Shown piece by piece: positions 11,738 to 22,873 of a stretch of 64,000 nucleotides of DNA. The first letter of the stretch is position 1. Every line of letters begins with the position of its first letter. The notes beneath the pieces were generated by a model that did no database searches, had not been told where the DNA came from, and saw only the letters and a program-made list of their open reading frames with translations. Position numbers and translations under genes: made by a program. The stretch lies in the NCBI GenBank assembly GCA_009763385.1, contig CM019823.1, positions 86,625,104-86,689,103 of the forward strand. Direction: 5' to 3'. Source of the stretch: Coix lacryma-jobi var. lacryma-jobi (Eukaryota > Streptophyta > Magnoliopsida > Poales > Poaceae).

Positions 11738-12616
11738 ATGTTTTGCGCAAGAGTGTGTCCTGCTCATAAAGACAAGGTAGAGATCAAGTGCATGGGCTTT
11801 GTTGGTGGAAAAACACCAACATAACCAAAAGTTTTGTTCATTCCTCTCTAACCTTAGGCACATTGCAGAAGATAAACTTGTTGTTTATGTGTTCTATTCA
11901 ATCTTACATGAGTGATAGGATCAGAAGATGAGCATGAAAGTATCATCTTAAAATATTTAACAGATCAGATTACTTAACCCAAGGAAGGATAATCTATGCA
12001 TAAAGTGTGTATCTTTTCATGATTGTGATATATCATCTTCCAAAGGTTAGATGCACAATATTTTAGCTCATTTAGTTAAGATAGTGATATTCAAGAGAGT
12101 AAAGCTAGGAACAAAGATCAAGGGACTGAACATGTTGAGTTGATTAGGTTGGATCAAGTGAGGTGCAACTTAAACATGTTTAGTTCTTTATTTATGTTCA
12201 TTGCAAACACAAGGTTGATATGTGCCCTTGTGGTTCCACCCTGAGTGATGAGCGATTGGTCAACAGGCTCACCGAGAGGGGTGAGCGAGGTCATGTGTCT
12301 CTTGGCTATGTTGATGTGTAGGTGTGGAGCTCGAAGACAGTAGTCGATGGCGAGGTGAAGGTCAAGTAGAGACGGGTCATGCCGACGGACCGGGAGTGGT
12401 GAAGGATGGGCGTGCCGTGCGGCGGACGTGCCATGCCGATGGACCCGGAGCGGTGAAGGGCGGACATGAGGCTTGGACCGGCGGACCAGAGGGCCGGAGG
12501 ACCAGCTGTGGTAGCTGGCACTTGGCTTTGATAAGCAAGAGCACATGGGGATTTGCGATGGCATCAGCCGAGTCGGGAGGAAGACGATGGCGTCGTGGCA
12601 CTTGGCGGGAGGTCAG

Positions 12617-13587
12617 TGTTGACGGTCCTTAATGTCAATATTATACCATCAACTATTGCATAGAATGATATGAAATGAACCACAATGCATAGTTGTAGGG
12701 TTTGATTCTAACAAGTTCCACGAGTTGTGTAGTTCTCACTTGTTTTACTACATAAAAGTGTCTCAAGTGATGAAACAGAGCACACCATTGCGAAGAGCTC
12801 GCCAAGACGATCGAAACAGACATATGATTTACTACATTTGGAGTCCCGACGAGAGAGTCCTTGTTTGGATACGATTTGGAAGATTCTAGAACAACCCGGA
12901 ACCATCATCTACCATAAGTCCAGGGACTAAACCGACAATAAGTATACAACTCTGTGAATTATTATTTATTAGAGACTTATCCAGCAAATGGGAGAGGGAA
13001 GAATCCAACCACGACACGACTAATTGCGCAAATGGGTCGGAAAGTGGCACTAGAAGACTCTAGAAGACACGAGAAGGAAACTTGGCGAAGGAGAGGCGGA
13101 TTGGCCACAAAGCGGGGCCGGCCGGCCTGCTACAGTACCCAATCTCCCTCCGCTTTGTGTGACATGTTCTAATCCAAGTCTACTATGTATCCCACGATGC
13201 CCAAGAGTTCCAATGTCCATCCAAGGTTGGTTTCATCCTATGGTGCACAAAACTCGACGTATGGATCCAACGGAGAGTTGTAAACGTAGTCCAAGATGGG
13301 TTCCTTGCCCCCTTCTCCATCCAGGACTATATAAGAAAGCCAAGAGGCGCCCCCAAGAGCATCTCCATCTTCATTATTCATCTCCACATCAGAAACTAGG
13401 GGTTCAATGTAGAAGTAGAGTTCCCTCTAGATGAATTTCTTCTAGTTCATCTAGATTTAGATCTAGTTCGTCTAGTTCTAGTTGTCTAGTTCATCTAGTT
13501 GTAATTAGAGATCCAATTGGAAAGAGGAGGAGAGATTAGAGAGGAGCTGCTCTCTAATTCCGGAGGAGTCTTCAGAGATTTGGTATG
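12617..13587 (+). repeat. Gypsy LTR 5' fragment (outer copy)
   Basis: It begins TGTTGACGGTCC after GTCAG (12612-12616) and runs 971 bp through a TATATAAG box at 13328-13335 to ...CAGAGATTTGGTATG. There a second LTR of a related family starts abruptly at 13588. The same ...TTTTGGTATGTC sequence recurs at 21817-21828, well inside the second LTR. This copy therefore lost its 3' part, probably by insertion and recombination. Confidence 0.85.
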
Positions 13588-14570
13588 TGTTGACGCTCAT
13601 AATTAACCATCAACTATTGCATGAAATGACACTAAATGAATCACAAAGCATAGTTGTAGGGTTTGAAACTAACAAGTTCCACGAGTTTTGGTGCTCTCAC
13701 TTGTTTTGTAGGACATCCATGTTTTTACCATATAAAAGTATCTCAAGTGATGAAACAAAGCACACCATTGCGAAGACCTCGTCGAGACGATCGAAACAGA
13801 TATATGATTTGCTATATTTGGAGTCCCGAAGCGAGAGTCCTCGATGGATACAACTTGGAAGATTCTAGAACATTCCAGAAGACACGAGAAGGCGACCCAC
13901 GGAAGGCGGGGCCCACCTGTCATAGAGGCAGACCGACCGGTCTCCCCCCTGGACCGACCGGTCTGGTGTAGGGCCCAAACTCGCCCCCTTCGCATGGCGC
14001 ACTCCAACCGACCTCTCCAACGCGTTTTGGCCCATTAAGGCCCATGTGCATATGGCGAAGGATTTAGTCCCACATCGCTGTTGACGGTCCTTAAACACTT
14101 GTTTTACCATCAACATTTTACCCAAAAATTCACCAAAAAGGCATGAAAAGTAATAAAATAGGTTTCAAACTAACCAAATTCCACATGTCCATAGATTTTT
14201 ATTTGAATGCAGGATTTGGACCAAATTTGGAGAATGGACCCACCAGGGGCTGAGACCACTCACCAGAGCCCATTTGGGCCCTAGTGGGGTGGCGCCCAAA
14301 CTTCTCCCCTGCCACGTTACTGATCCGTGTGACAACCCCAGGGCCAAATCTTATCCCTCGGTCACTAGGTCGGTGGCATCGGAGGGCTCATGAGGGAGTG
14401 GCGTGGATCATGCATGCCGCCATGCAAAGAAGCACATGTTGAATTAAAGAAGCACATGCTTAATTCTTCTCCACCATTGATCTGAAGGAGGTTACGATCC
14501 AAGGGCTCTCATCCATCATCACGCGGATCGATGATGTGGCGGTGGAGTAGCCCCTACTCCACCTCTCTAC

Positions 14571-14578
14571 TATAAATA
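14571..14578 (+). promoter_or_regulatory. TATA box of the gag-protease element's 5' LTR
   Basis: TATAAATA follows a pyrimidine-rich CCACCTCTCTAC stretch and precedes CCCCCCTGGAGG. The same box is at 20206-20213 in the 3' LTR. It is the likely Pol II core promoter for the element's transcript. Confidence 0.75.
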
Positions 14579-15827
14579 CCCCCCTGGAGGTGTCACTTCA
14601 TTTCAAGCAAGGAAAGCAAGGAAAGGAAGGAAGAAGCAAAGCAAGGCTAAAGCTAGAGAGCTAATAGCTTAGGGTTTAGCCAAGCTAGGGCAAGTAGGTA
14701 GCTAGTAGAGCAAGGCATCCTTGCCTCATTGCCCTCGCGGAAGCGCTGCTCAAGGCTTAGCTCAAGAGTAGAAGCGTGCGAGTAATCGGTCCTGGAGTTG
14801 GGAAGAGTCTTCCTTCATCTCTGGTTCAGGTTTTGCTCTTGTAACTCAAGCACTTTACTATATTCTAGTTCATCATTTCAAGTATTACTTTATTCTACTT
14901 GCCAGTATTGAGTAGTATACTTGATTGATTGCTTGAGTACCTAGCTATCCTACATTTCAATTCACTTAGCCATAGTAGTTAATCTCTAGTGTGCTTAGTG
15001 TTTGATCTTTGCCAATAGGTTGCTTAGTTAGTTTAGTGTTTATCTTATTAAGTCAAGTATTTTCTCTGACGTCCGCAAGGGTGTCTCTATTCTAGGCCAG
15101 GGTAGAGATAGTTAGAATATAATTAGGCGTGGTGCTTAGTTATAGACTTACCTTCAGATACGGCTAGACCCCCGGATAGCTGTGGTAGCAAGAAGGTGGT
15201 GACAGCCCTGTGCGCCTTGAATTCCACCACGTAGTTGGTCTAGTTTAACAGTAAGGCTCATTGTGCTAGCGTTCAACCTAAGTCAGTGGTAAAGGCTAGT
15301 ACGCCTCGGTACTTGACAAGATAGGAATAAAACTATACTTAACTTGGTTGCTTATTTGGCATTTGCCTATCTTGCTTCGTAGTTATCTAGGAGTAGTTAT
15401 TAGTTATCAGTTAGTTATATTAGTTATCCTTAGTTATCTTTTCCCCCTATCTACCTATCCATCCACCTTACCTTAACCATTCATTTCATCCTTACCTATC
15501 CACTCATAAATTCTGTCTAGCCTTTCATCTCCTCTCTTCTCTTCTCTCCTTTTCCCTTTCTTATTCTTCGACTCTCATCCCCTCCTTGACTCGACTCATA
15601 CACCACCCTAGCCTTCCTTTGGGATCAAATAAATCGACACCTGGTACTCCCAGGCGAAGTGCTACTACGATAGTTCTGTGCGCTTGCAGAATCTCCTCTA
15701 GGTAGATTGCAATCTCTCTAGCTAGCTCCTACTAGTGTCGGGATTGACAACCCCATTTGACATTAGTAGATAGCTGCTTTAGCTTCACTCCTTTAGGTAT
15801 AGTGACTGGACTTGCTACAAGCATTTC

Positions 15828-15917
15828 TGGCGCCGTTGCCAGGGATAGATTCCATAGTCTACTCCTAGTAACGACGTTAGCAAGTGTCAACAAGCATTTC
15901 TGGGCCGTTACCGGGGA
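15828..15917 (+). repeat. Two fossil tRNA-Asp primer-site copies inside the LTR end
   Basis: TGGCGCCGTTGCCAGGGA (15828-15845) and TGGGCCGTTACCGGGGA (15901-15917) are preceded by AGCATTTC, exactly like the working site at 15970. The 3' LTR keeps both, at 21460-21477 and 21533-21549, so they are now part of the LTR. Confidence 0.88.
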
Positions 15918-15969
15918 TAGTTGCCTAGCCCTATCTTTAGTGAAGTTAAGAACTACCAACAAGCATTTC

Positions 15970-15987
15970 TAGCGCCGTTGCCGGGGA
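15970..15987 (+). promoter_or_regulatory. Primer-binding site, tRNA-Asp type
   Basis: TAGCGCCGTTGCCGGGGA lies eight bases after the left LTR. It matches the complement of the plant tRNA-Asp 3' end (TGGCGCCGTTGCCGGGGA) except at the second base. This primer is typical of Athila/Tat-type gypsy elements. Confidence 0.87.
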
Positions 15988-16148
15988 AGGCAATCGGTGT
16001 ATCCTTCGAGTCCTTGTCGAATTTATCTTCGCCTAAGCTTCTGCTTAGCGAATCCCATCTTTCCCCATTCTTTCTTTCCTTAGTCCTTCTTATCTTTTTG
16101 CTTCATCTTCTTCATCTTCTTTCTTTCTTATCTCGTTCTACCTTCACG

Positions 16149-18032
16149 ATGGCCAATAAGACCATTCGTGAGTTTTCTGCTTCTTCTGCCGCCAATGTAG
16201 CGACAGGACCAGCCGTGATCGATGCCAACCTCAATTTCGAGTTGAAACCGGCTTTGATCACGATGGTCCAAGCTAGCCCATTCTGTGGCAAAGCTCATGA
16301 GGATGCCAATGCTTGCCTCCAACAATTTTTGGAGATCTGCGGCACCTTCACCATTAAGGGGATAACCCAAGAAGCCATTCATCTTCGTCTCTTTCCCTTT
16401 TCTCTCCTAGGAAAAGTGAAGCAATGGTTCTATACCAATCGCAACGCTGTAGACACATGGGACAAGTGTAACAATGCTTTTCTCGCCAAATTCTTTTCGA
16501 TGGGCAAGACGAACGTTCTTCGCAACAAAATCTCCAGCTTTACGCAACAAGCCGAGGAATCTATTCCCGAGGCTTGGGAGAGAATGCAAGAGTACATCAC
16601 TGCTTGTCCACACCATGGTATGGAGGACTGGATGTTGATCCAGAACTTCTACCATGGCCTAACCCCACTCTCTAGAAGCCATTTGGATGCCGCCGCCGAC
16701 GGTGCATTCTTTTCTCTAAATGTTGCAGATGCTAAGGCTCTCATAGAGAAGATGGTGTCGAACTAAGGATGGAATGACGAGAGACTGCAGCCCCGTAAGC
16801 GAGGTATGCATTCCCTTAAGGAGGCCGACATGATTGTGGCCAAGATGGACCTGCTGGCCAAGAAGCTGGACAGCTGTGAGAAGATGAACCAACAAGAGAG
16901 TGTCCAATCTCTGGAATCCTACATGACTTGTGAAGTCTGTGGAGAAACCGGACATTCTGGGAACCACTGCCCCGAGTTACATGAAGATTTGAACTTCATC
17001 ATCATCATCAACAACAACAACGGTTTCCGTCAACAAAATCAAGGATGGAATTAGCACTCCAACTCTCAAGGTAATAATTCATTCCCTCGCTCTAATTTCC
17101 AAAGTACTGATAATTTCTCATTCTTAAAGAATCTAGTCTACTCTCAAGGTAGAACTACTGAATTTTTGAATAAGAAATTAATGTCAAATGATAAAATGCT
17201 TGAGAACATAAATGCTAAATTGGAAGATTTCTCATCTGCTCTGAAAAATCAACTTAGCTTTAATAAGATGTTAGAAACCCAATTAGCTCAACTTGCTGCG
17301 ATCATACCATCTTTTGAAACTGGCAAAATTCTGGCTAAACCTAACATGGAAACTGCAAATATGGTTGAAATAAAATATTTTAACTATTATGAAGATCAAA
17401 CCATGACTGTTAAAAAGGGTGATCCTGGTAGTCCCATAATTAGATGCTCAATCTTTGGTGAAGTCTTTAAAAATGCCATGTGTGATTTAGGATCGAGTGT
17501 GAACATTTTATCTAAGGATTTCTATGAAAACTCGTTCTTTCCACCCATGTCATCCACATCTGCCTATGTCATGCTAGCTGATCAATCAACATGCTATGTA
17601 GAAGGAATAGTCACTGATTTACCTGTTCATATTAGAGGTTCATATATTCCTGCTGATTTCATAATACTAGATATGGGAAATAGGAAAGATGTGTCTCTAA
17701 TCTTAGGTAGACCTTTCTTGAACACTGTTGATGCTTGCATATATGTGGGGAGTGGTAAAATGCAAATGACATTAGGAGGGAGGAAGAAAATATTCTCCTT
17801 TTCCCGTGGTCCCGCATATGCCGCTAACATGCAGGAAGCAAAACCCGTTCATACCAAGAAGAGGCGCCTAAGAACAAGGTGGAACAGAAAGAAAGAACCA
17901 CCTTCTCCTGAGTTGTGTAATTCACATGACAAAGAAGAGGTGCCAAAAGAAGAAGAACCCGATGAAGTACTTAAAGAAGAAGCACCCAAGGAAGAAGATC
18001 CACCCAATAAGGATGAAATTCCATGGATCTAA
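16149..18032 (+). pseudogene. gag-pro: gag-protease frame of gypsy element, with two in-frame stops
   Basis: One reading frame runs from ATG 16149 to TAA 18032 and is interrupted by TAA at 16764-16766 and TAG at 17052-17054. The first 205 codons are a retrotransposon Gag capsid-like region with the FPFSLLGKVKQWFY and AWERMQEYI signatures. A CCHC knuckle, CEVCGETGHSGNHC, lies at 16929-16970. The protease follows, with the DLGSS active-site motif from 17484 and LILGRPFL near 17700. The tail is lysine/glutamate-rich (KEEEP-like repeats, about 17930-18015). Both stops sit where glutamine would fit, consistent with C-to-T change. Without polymerase, the product could at best assemble particles and mature them. 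Confidence 0.9.
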
Positions 18033-19701
18033 GGTATGGATTTACTTTTAAATTTCCCTTCAAATTTCCCTTTTTCAAATAAATAAGATATGTCATGCAT
18101 GTAACTAAAAAAAAGAGAAAAAAATATCAGTTATCATTAGTTATATGCATAAGTATATGTTAACTTAGCTAGAATAATAAAATATCATAATAGGATAGTT
18201 TTCCTTTTTCACAACATTAGATAGTTTCCTTTTTAATAAAATAAGAACAAGAGCTCCGACCGAGAAAGATGAAGACCCTTCACCAAGCAAGAAGCCAGCT
18301 TGGGGGAGATCCTCGCGTCAATAAGGTATGTTTCAACCTTACTCTTTATGTTCGGTTCTTAAATTCTATATCTTTTGAAAATTTTTGAATGTTATATACT
18401 TGCCTAAGTAATTATCCCATGAGTAAAAATGATAAAATCTGCTTAAAAATGTTGGAACCTGAATAAGAAATAAAATATGCCATGCAAATGCTATTGTTAT
18501 AGTTAGAATAACTAGTTTTATCTATGTTATAGCTTTTGTGGGTTGCACATGTTTTAACTAAAATCATGCTTAGTGAATAAAGTTAGTTAGAAATGGAGTA
18601 ATTCTTTAAACTTGCTAAGGTGAAATTAGGACCAAATCTGGAGGATTTCTTATAAAAATCATGAAAACCTTGCTAAAAGTTCCTCCTAGATTTTATCCCA
18701 TCCCACCACTAGCCAAATATTTGTTAGTCAAAACCACAAAGAGCTTTGTTTGTGTTGAGCTTTGTTAGACCTCATAGATCTTAGTAGAGAAGCTTATCAT
18801 TTCTTTTGATCAAGATACACCCACCCACCATAAATTGCTTACTCTCCACTTTGGAAGTTTGCAACCACCAAATAAATTGCTCATTCTCTACACTGGAGAT
18901 ATGCAATACCTTGCCAAACGTTCCATTGCTAGCCTTATGCTATTCCTACACTGAGAATAAGCATTTCTCTCTCTTTCCCCTTTTTAGTTCTAAAATCCTT
19001 TCCTATAAACAATCTGGGGAAATCTAGAGCTAAAAAAGAGAGATATGAAAAAAAGAAAGTGAGCAAAGTAGCTCAAGAGAGGACTATGTCCTAAGAAAAT
19101 GTGAGGACACATTTTTGTCTACTCACTATATCGAGTAAAAAAAAGAGAGAGTTATCATTAGCTCTAGACCCCAGAAATTAACTAGGAAGGATTATGAAAT
19201 ATCTCTCTATACACTTCCACATAACCACACATGCACATCTTGATCAATATTTATGATTTGCTGCTCCTTATGATCTGAGTGTCTAGCTTAGCAATAAACA
19301 TTATGCAATTTGCTCATGATTCTTAGCCTACCTATAACTCCACATATAATTCTTTAGAAATAGGAGAGGCTACATTTTGGCCTAAGTGAGGATTTAAACA
19401 CCATTGAGTGATTGAGTGAATCTCGGAGGACTTGAGCAAGTTTTTATCTTTTGAAAATCTTAAAAAAACCTCCAGATAGAATCCTAGTCAAACCTAAGCA
19501 AGATAAAAGTTTCCTATCTACTGCTTTGTTTCACTCTTGCATGTTTGAAGTGAAAAGCTATAAGCCCACATTGCTATGATTAATGATATACACTAAGTTA
19601 TTTCTCACTATACAATATGCACTTGTATACATCTTAAGTGCTATCTATTTCATGCTCAATGCTTAAACCGCATTGTTGCTCGAGGACGAGCAACAAGTTA
19701 G
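18033..19701 (+). other. Non-coding 3' interior of the gag-protease element
   Basis: About 1.7 kb, AT-rich, with no retroelement domain in any frame. It holds a PPT-like AGCTTGGGGGAGAT at 18297-18310 and imperfect repeats around 18825-18960 built on AAATTGCT...GGAAG/GGAGAT...TGCAA. A pair of short inverted arms, TTGCTCG and CGAGCAA, lies near 19676-19694 just before the true PPT. In an autonomous relative this space would hold reverse transcriptase to integrase. Confidence 0.8.
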
Positions 19702-19713
19702 CATGGGGGAGCT
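19702..19713 (+). promoter_or_regulatory. Polypurine tract of the gag-protease element
   Basis: CATGGGGGAGCT directly precedes the right LTR (TGTTGATGG at 19714) and would prime plus-strand synthesis. Confidence 0.82.
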
Positions 19714-21593
19714 TGTTGATGGTCCTTAAACACTTGTTTTACCATCAACATTTTACCCGAAAATTCACCAAAAAGGTATGAAAAGTAGTCGAATAGGTTT
19801 CAAACTAACCAAATTCCACATGTCCATAGATTTTTATTTGAATGCAGAATTTGGACCAAATTTGGAGAATGGACCCACCAGGGGCCGAGACCACTCACCA
19901 GGGCCCATTTAGGCCCTAGTGGGGTGGCGCCCAAACTTCTCCCCTGCCACGTCATTGATCCGTGTGACCACCCCAAGGCCAAATCTTAGCCCTCGGTCAC
20001 TTGGTCGGTGGCATCGGAGGGCTCAGGAGGGAGTGGCGTGGTTCATGCATGCCGCCATGCAAAGAAGCACATGTTGAATTAAAGAAGCACATGCTTAATT
20101 CTTCTCCACCATTGATCTGAAGGAGGTTACGATCCAAGGGCTCTCATCCATCATCACGCGGATCGATGATGTGGCGGTGGAGTAGCCCCTACTCCACCTC
20201 TCTACTATAAATACCCCCCTGGAGGTGTCACTTCATTTCAAGCAAGGAAAGCAAGGAAAGGAAGGAAGAAGCAAAGCAAGGCTAAAGCTAGAGAGCTAAT
20301 AGCTTAGGGTTTAGCCAAGCTTAGGCAAGTAGGTAGCTAGTAGAGCAAGGCATCCTTGCCTCACTACCCTCGCGGAAGCGCTGCTCAAGGCTTAGCTCAA
20401 GTGTAGAAGCATGCGAGTAATCGGTCCTGGAGTTGGAAAGAGTCTTCCTTCATCTCCGGTTCAGGTTTTGCTCTTGTAACTCAAGCACTTTACTATATTC
20501 TAGTTCATCATTTCAAATATTACTTTATTCTACTTGCCAGTATTGAGTAGTATACTTGATTGATTGCTTGAGTACCTAGCTATCCTACATTTCAATTCAC
20601 TTAGCCATAGTAGTTAATGTCTAGTGTGCTTAGTGTTTGATCTTTGCCAATAGGTTGCTTAGTTAGTTTAGTGTTTATCTTATTAAGTCAAGTATTTGCT
20701 CTGACGTCCGCAAGGGTGTATCTATTCTAGGCCAGGGTAGAGATAGTTAGAATATAATTAGGCGTGGTGCTTAGTTATAGACTTAACTTCAGATACGGCT
20801 AGACCCCCGGATAGCTGTGGTAGCAAGCAGGTGGTGACAACCCTGTGCGCCTTGAATTCCACCACGTAGTTGGTCTAGTTTAACAGTAAGGCTCGTTGTG
20901 CTAGCGTTCAACCTAAGTCAGTGGTAAAGGCTAGTACACCTCGGTACTTGACAAGATAGGAATAAAACTATACTTAACTTGGTTGCTTATTTGGCATTTG
21001 CCTATCTTGCTTCGTAGTTATCTAGGAGTAGTTATTAGTTATCAGTTAGTTATATTAGTTATCCTTAGTTATCTTTTCCCCTATCTACCTATCCATCCAC
21101 CTTACCTTAACCATTCATTTCATCCTTACCTATCCACTCATAAATTCTTTCTAGCCTTTCATCTCCTCTCTTCTCTTCTCTCCTTTTCCCTTTCTTATTC
21201 TTCGACTCTCATCCCCTCCTTGACTCGACTCATACACCACCCTAGCCTTACTTTGGGATCAAATAAATCAACACCTGGTACTCCCAGGCAAAGTGCTACT
21301 GCGATAGTTGTGCGCTTGCAGAATCTCCTCTAGGTAGATTGCAATCTCTCTAGCTAGCTCCTACTAGTGTCGGGATTGACAACCCCATTTGACATTAGTA
21401 GATAGCTGCTTTAGCTTCACTCCTTTAGGTATAGTGACTGGACTTGCTACAAGCATTTCTAGCGCCGTTGCCAGGGATAGATTCCATAGTCTACTCCTAG
21501 TTACGACGTTAGCAAGTGTCAACAAGCATTTCTGGGCCGTTACCGGGGATAGTTGCCTAGCTCTATCTTTAGTGAAGTTAAGAACTACCAACA
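19714..21593 (+). repeat. 3' LTR of the gag-protease gypsy element
   Basis: 1880 bp, from TGTTGATGG to CTACCAACA, followed by TSD ATCGC. Its first 37 bases form a perfect 10-bp inverted pair, TGTTGATGGT with ACCATCAACA. TATAAATA is at 20206-20213. Confidence 0.95.
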
Positions 21594-22741
21594 ATCGCTT
21601 GCCCAAGGTGGAGGGGAGGCCCGGAGCCCCTATATAATAAACCCAGGACCCCCCTAACACATCATCATCATTAGGGAGTATTTATAGAGGCGTCCCTCGA
21701 AGGACAACCTATCTTCTCTATGTAATTAGGTTTAGATTTTCCAATGTAATAGCTTAGCTCTTGTCGGGAGTTAGGGAGAGCGGAGCTGTGCTCTGGTTCC
21801 GGAGGAGTCTTCAGAGTTTTGGTATGTCTTTGTATCTTTTCTTTGTAAGACTTATGCTTTAATATATTTATCTTCTCTATTTACTTTATGCCTTTCATAT
21901 ATTATGATTAGTATAGTTGTTATGTTCTAGCATAGGATCTCCGCTCGTATCGAGTGCTCTAGTTATAGGCCATAATTAGAGTAGTAGTCAATAGATTAGA
22001 CTTGGTGTTTAGTCTATAGGTTACCTGAGGTTGCGCTCAACCCCACGAATAGTTGTGGTAGCCCCAGGTGGTGACAGTCTTGATGGCCGACGTATTCCAC
22101 CACGTTCGGGTTGATGTTCGTAGGACCGTAGTCAGAGCTTCCCAACCCCCTTCTCATCCCTTTCTGTGGTTGGTGTTCTGATGTCCTGAAGTGTTATTAT
22201 ATGACTGCTATATCTTTTCATCCTTGTTACCTTAGAACCCAAGTAATAGAGAAGTGCATAGGAACCTTGATCTCTTCCGTTGTCCTCCCACTATAGTTAT
22301 CTTTACAGTTATCATTGAATTCTCTTTTATGTGCTTTCATTATCATATCATTTATCAATTACTCCTGCTTTAGTCTAATTAGTACTCTGAGTTAGTAGAT
22401 GCATGATAGTGAGTTATCAGATTCTTAACCCTTGCTTCCCAATGGTAAAATATAAATAACGATCCTGGAATACTCCCGGTAAAATGCTACGATGGTGTTC
22501 TGTGCGCTTGCAGAATCTTTCATATATTGTTTTTGCACTAACGAATGTCAATAGTCAGACACGAGCTTGCGTGCGGCGCAAGTGCCGTCGGCCAAGTCAA
22601 GAAGGAAGGCGATGGTGTTGTGCCCGACATGGAGGCTGGACATGCATCGGCATCGGTGCCGGTGGTCAGGGTGTGAGAACCACACTCCGTCTATGGCGCG
22701 GGTTCGGTAGTTGAGCCTCGAAAAGCTACATTCGTCGGTTT

Positions 22742-22873
22742 CCGAATTTGGGCCTTAAAACTCGGGGTGGACGGTTTGCTAGGTTTGGGCCTCAAAATCT
22801 GGGCTGGCGGGTTTCTGAGTTTGGGCCACAAAACTCAGGGAGGACGGTTTGCCGGTTTGGGCCTCAAAATCGG
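22742..22873 (+). repeat. Hairpin array in the solo Sirevirus LTR (degenerate)
   Basis: Four units of the form stem-GGGCC(T/A)(C/T)A-stem, for example CTGAGTTT...AAACTCAG. Several stems have lost pairs compared with the arrays in younger copies, as expected for an old solo LTR. Confidence 0.75.

Larger units (their letters stand above)
10021..12201 (-). mobile_element. Minus-strand gypsy remnant (host of several insertions)
   Basis: The parts 10021-10170 and 11738-12201 align with 58423-58962, the interior of another minus-strand gypsy element, after removal of a solo LTR at 10171-11737. On the minus strand the segment nearest 10021 corresponds to the gag C-terminal region of copy two. No open frame survives. 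The LARD-like element cut it on the left and a Sirevirus LTR cut it at 12201, so this is one of the oldest layers in the window. Confidence 0.75.
14079..15961 (+). repeat. 5' LTR of the gag-protease gypsy element
   Basis: The ends are TGTTGACGG and CTACCAACA. A TATAAATA box is at 14571-14578. The last 140 bp contain two PBS-like copies (15828-15845 and 15901-15917), each in a repeat of about 70 bp that ends in CAACA. The LTR thus appears to have grown by absorbing earlier LTR/PBS junctions. Confidence 0.95.
14079..21593 (+). mobile_element. Complete non-autonomous gypsy element with gag and protease only
   Basis: A full 7515-bp element with a perfect TSD ATCGC (14074-14078 and 21594-21598). 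The LTRs are 14079-15961 and 19714-21593 (1883 and 1880 bp). They differ by scattered changes, many of them transitions and concentrated in the first 350 bp. A tRNA-Asp primer site follows the left LTR and a G-rich polypurine tract precedes the right LTR. The 3752-bp interior has one gag-protease frame and then about 1.7 kb without coding sequence. Reverse transcriptase, RNase H and integrase are absent. PBS type and gag style point to the Athila/Tat side of Ty3/gypsy. It resembles the class of small gag-only LTR elements (TR-GAG) that are mobilised by full-length relatives. Confidence 0.95.
13588..22553 (+). repeat. Gypsy LTR, second copy, split by the complete gag-protease element
   Basis: It begins TGTTGACGCTC at 13588, stops at 14078 where another element inserted, and resumes at 21599 until AATGTCAATA at 22553. 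The total is 1446 bp. A TATATAATAA box lies at 21631. The GTCAG that follows (22554-22558) matches the GTCAG before 12617, so the outer TSD spans both LTR copies. The 3' end therefore behaves as the end of the first-inserted LTR. A chimera of two LTRs is the simplest reading. Confidence 0.82.

Noticed and set aside
15828..15987. tRNA-Asp-like sequence as a possible tRNA gene
   Set aside because: Only the 18-base 3' complement is present three times; no cloverleaf or A/B boxes. It is a primer-binding site ladder.
20983..21333. 116-codon ORF in the 3' LTR of the gag-protease element
   Set aside because: It lies wholly in LTR sequence, is pyrimidine-rich with simple Leu/Ser composition, and the counterpart in the 5' LTR is not kept open.
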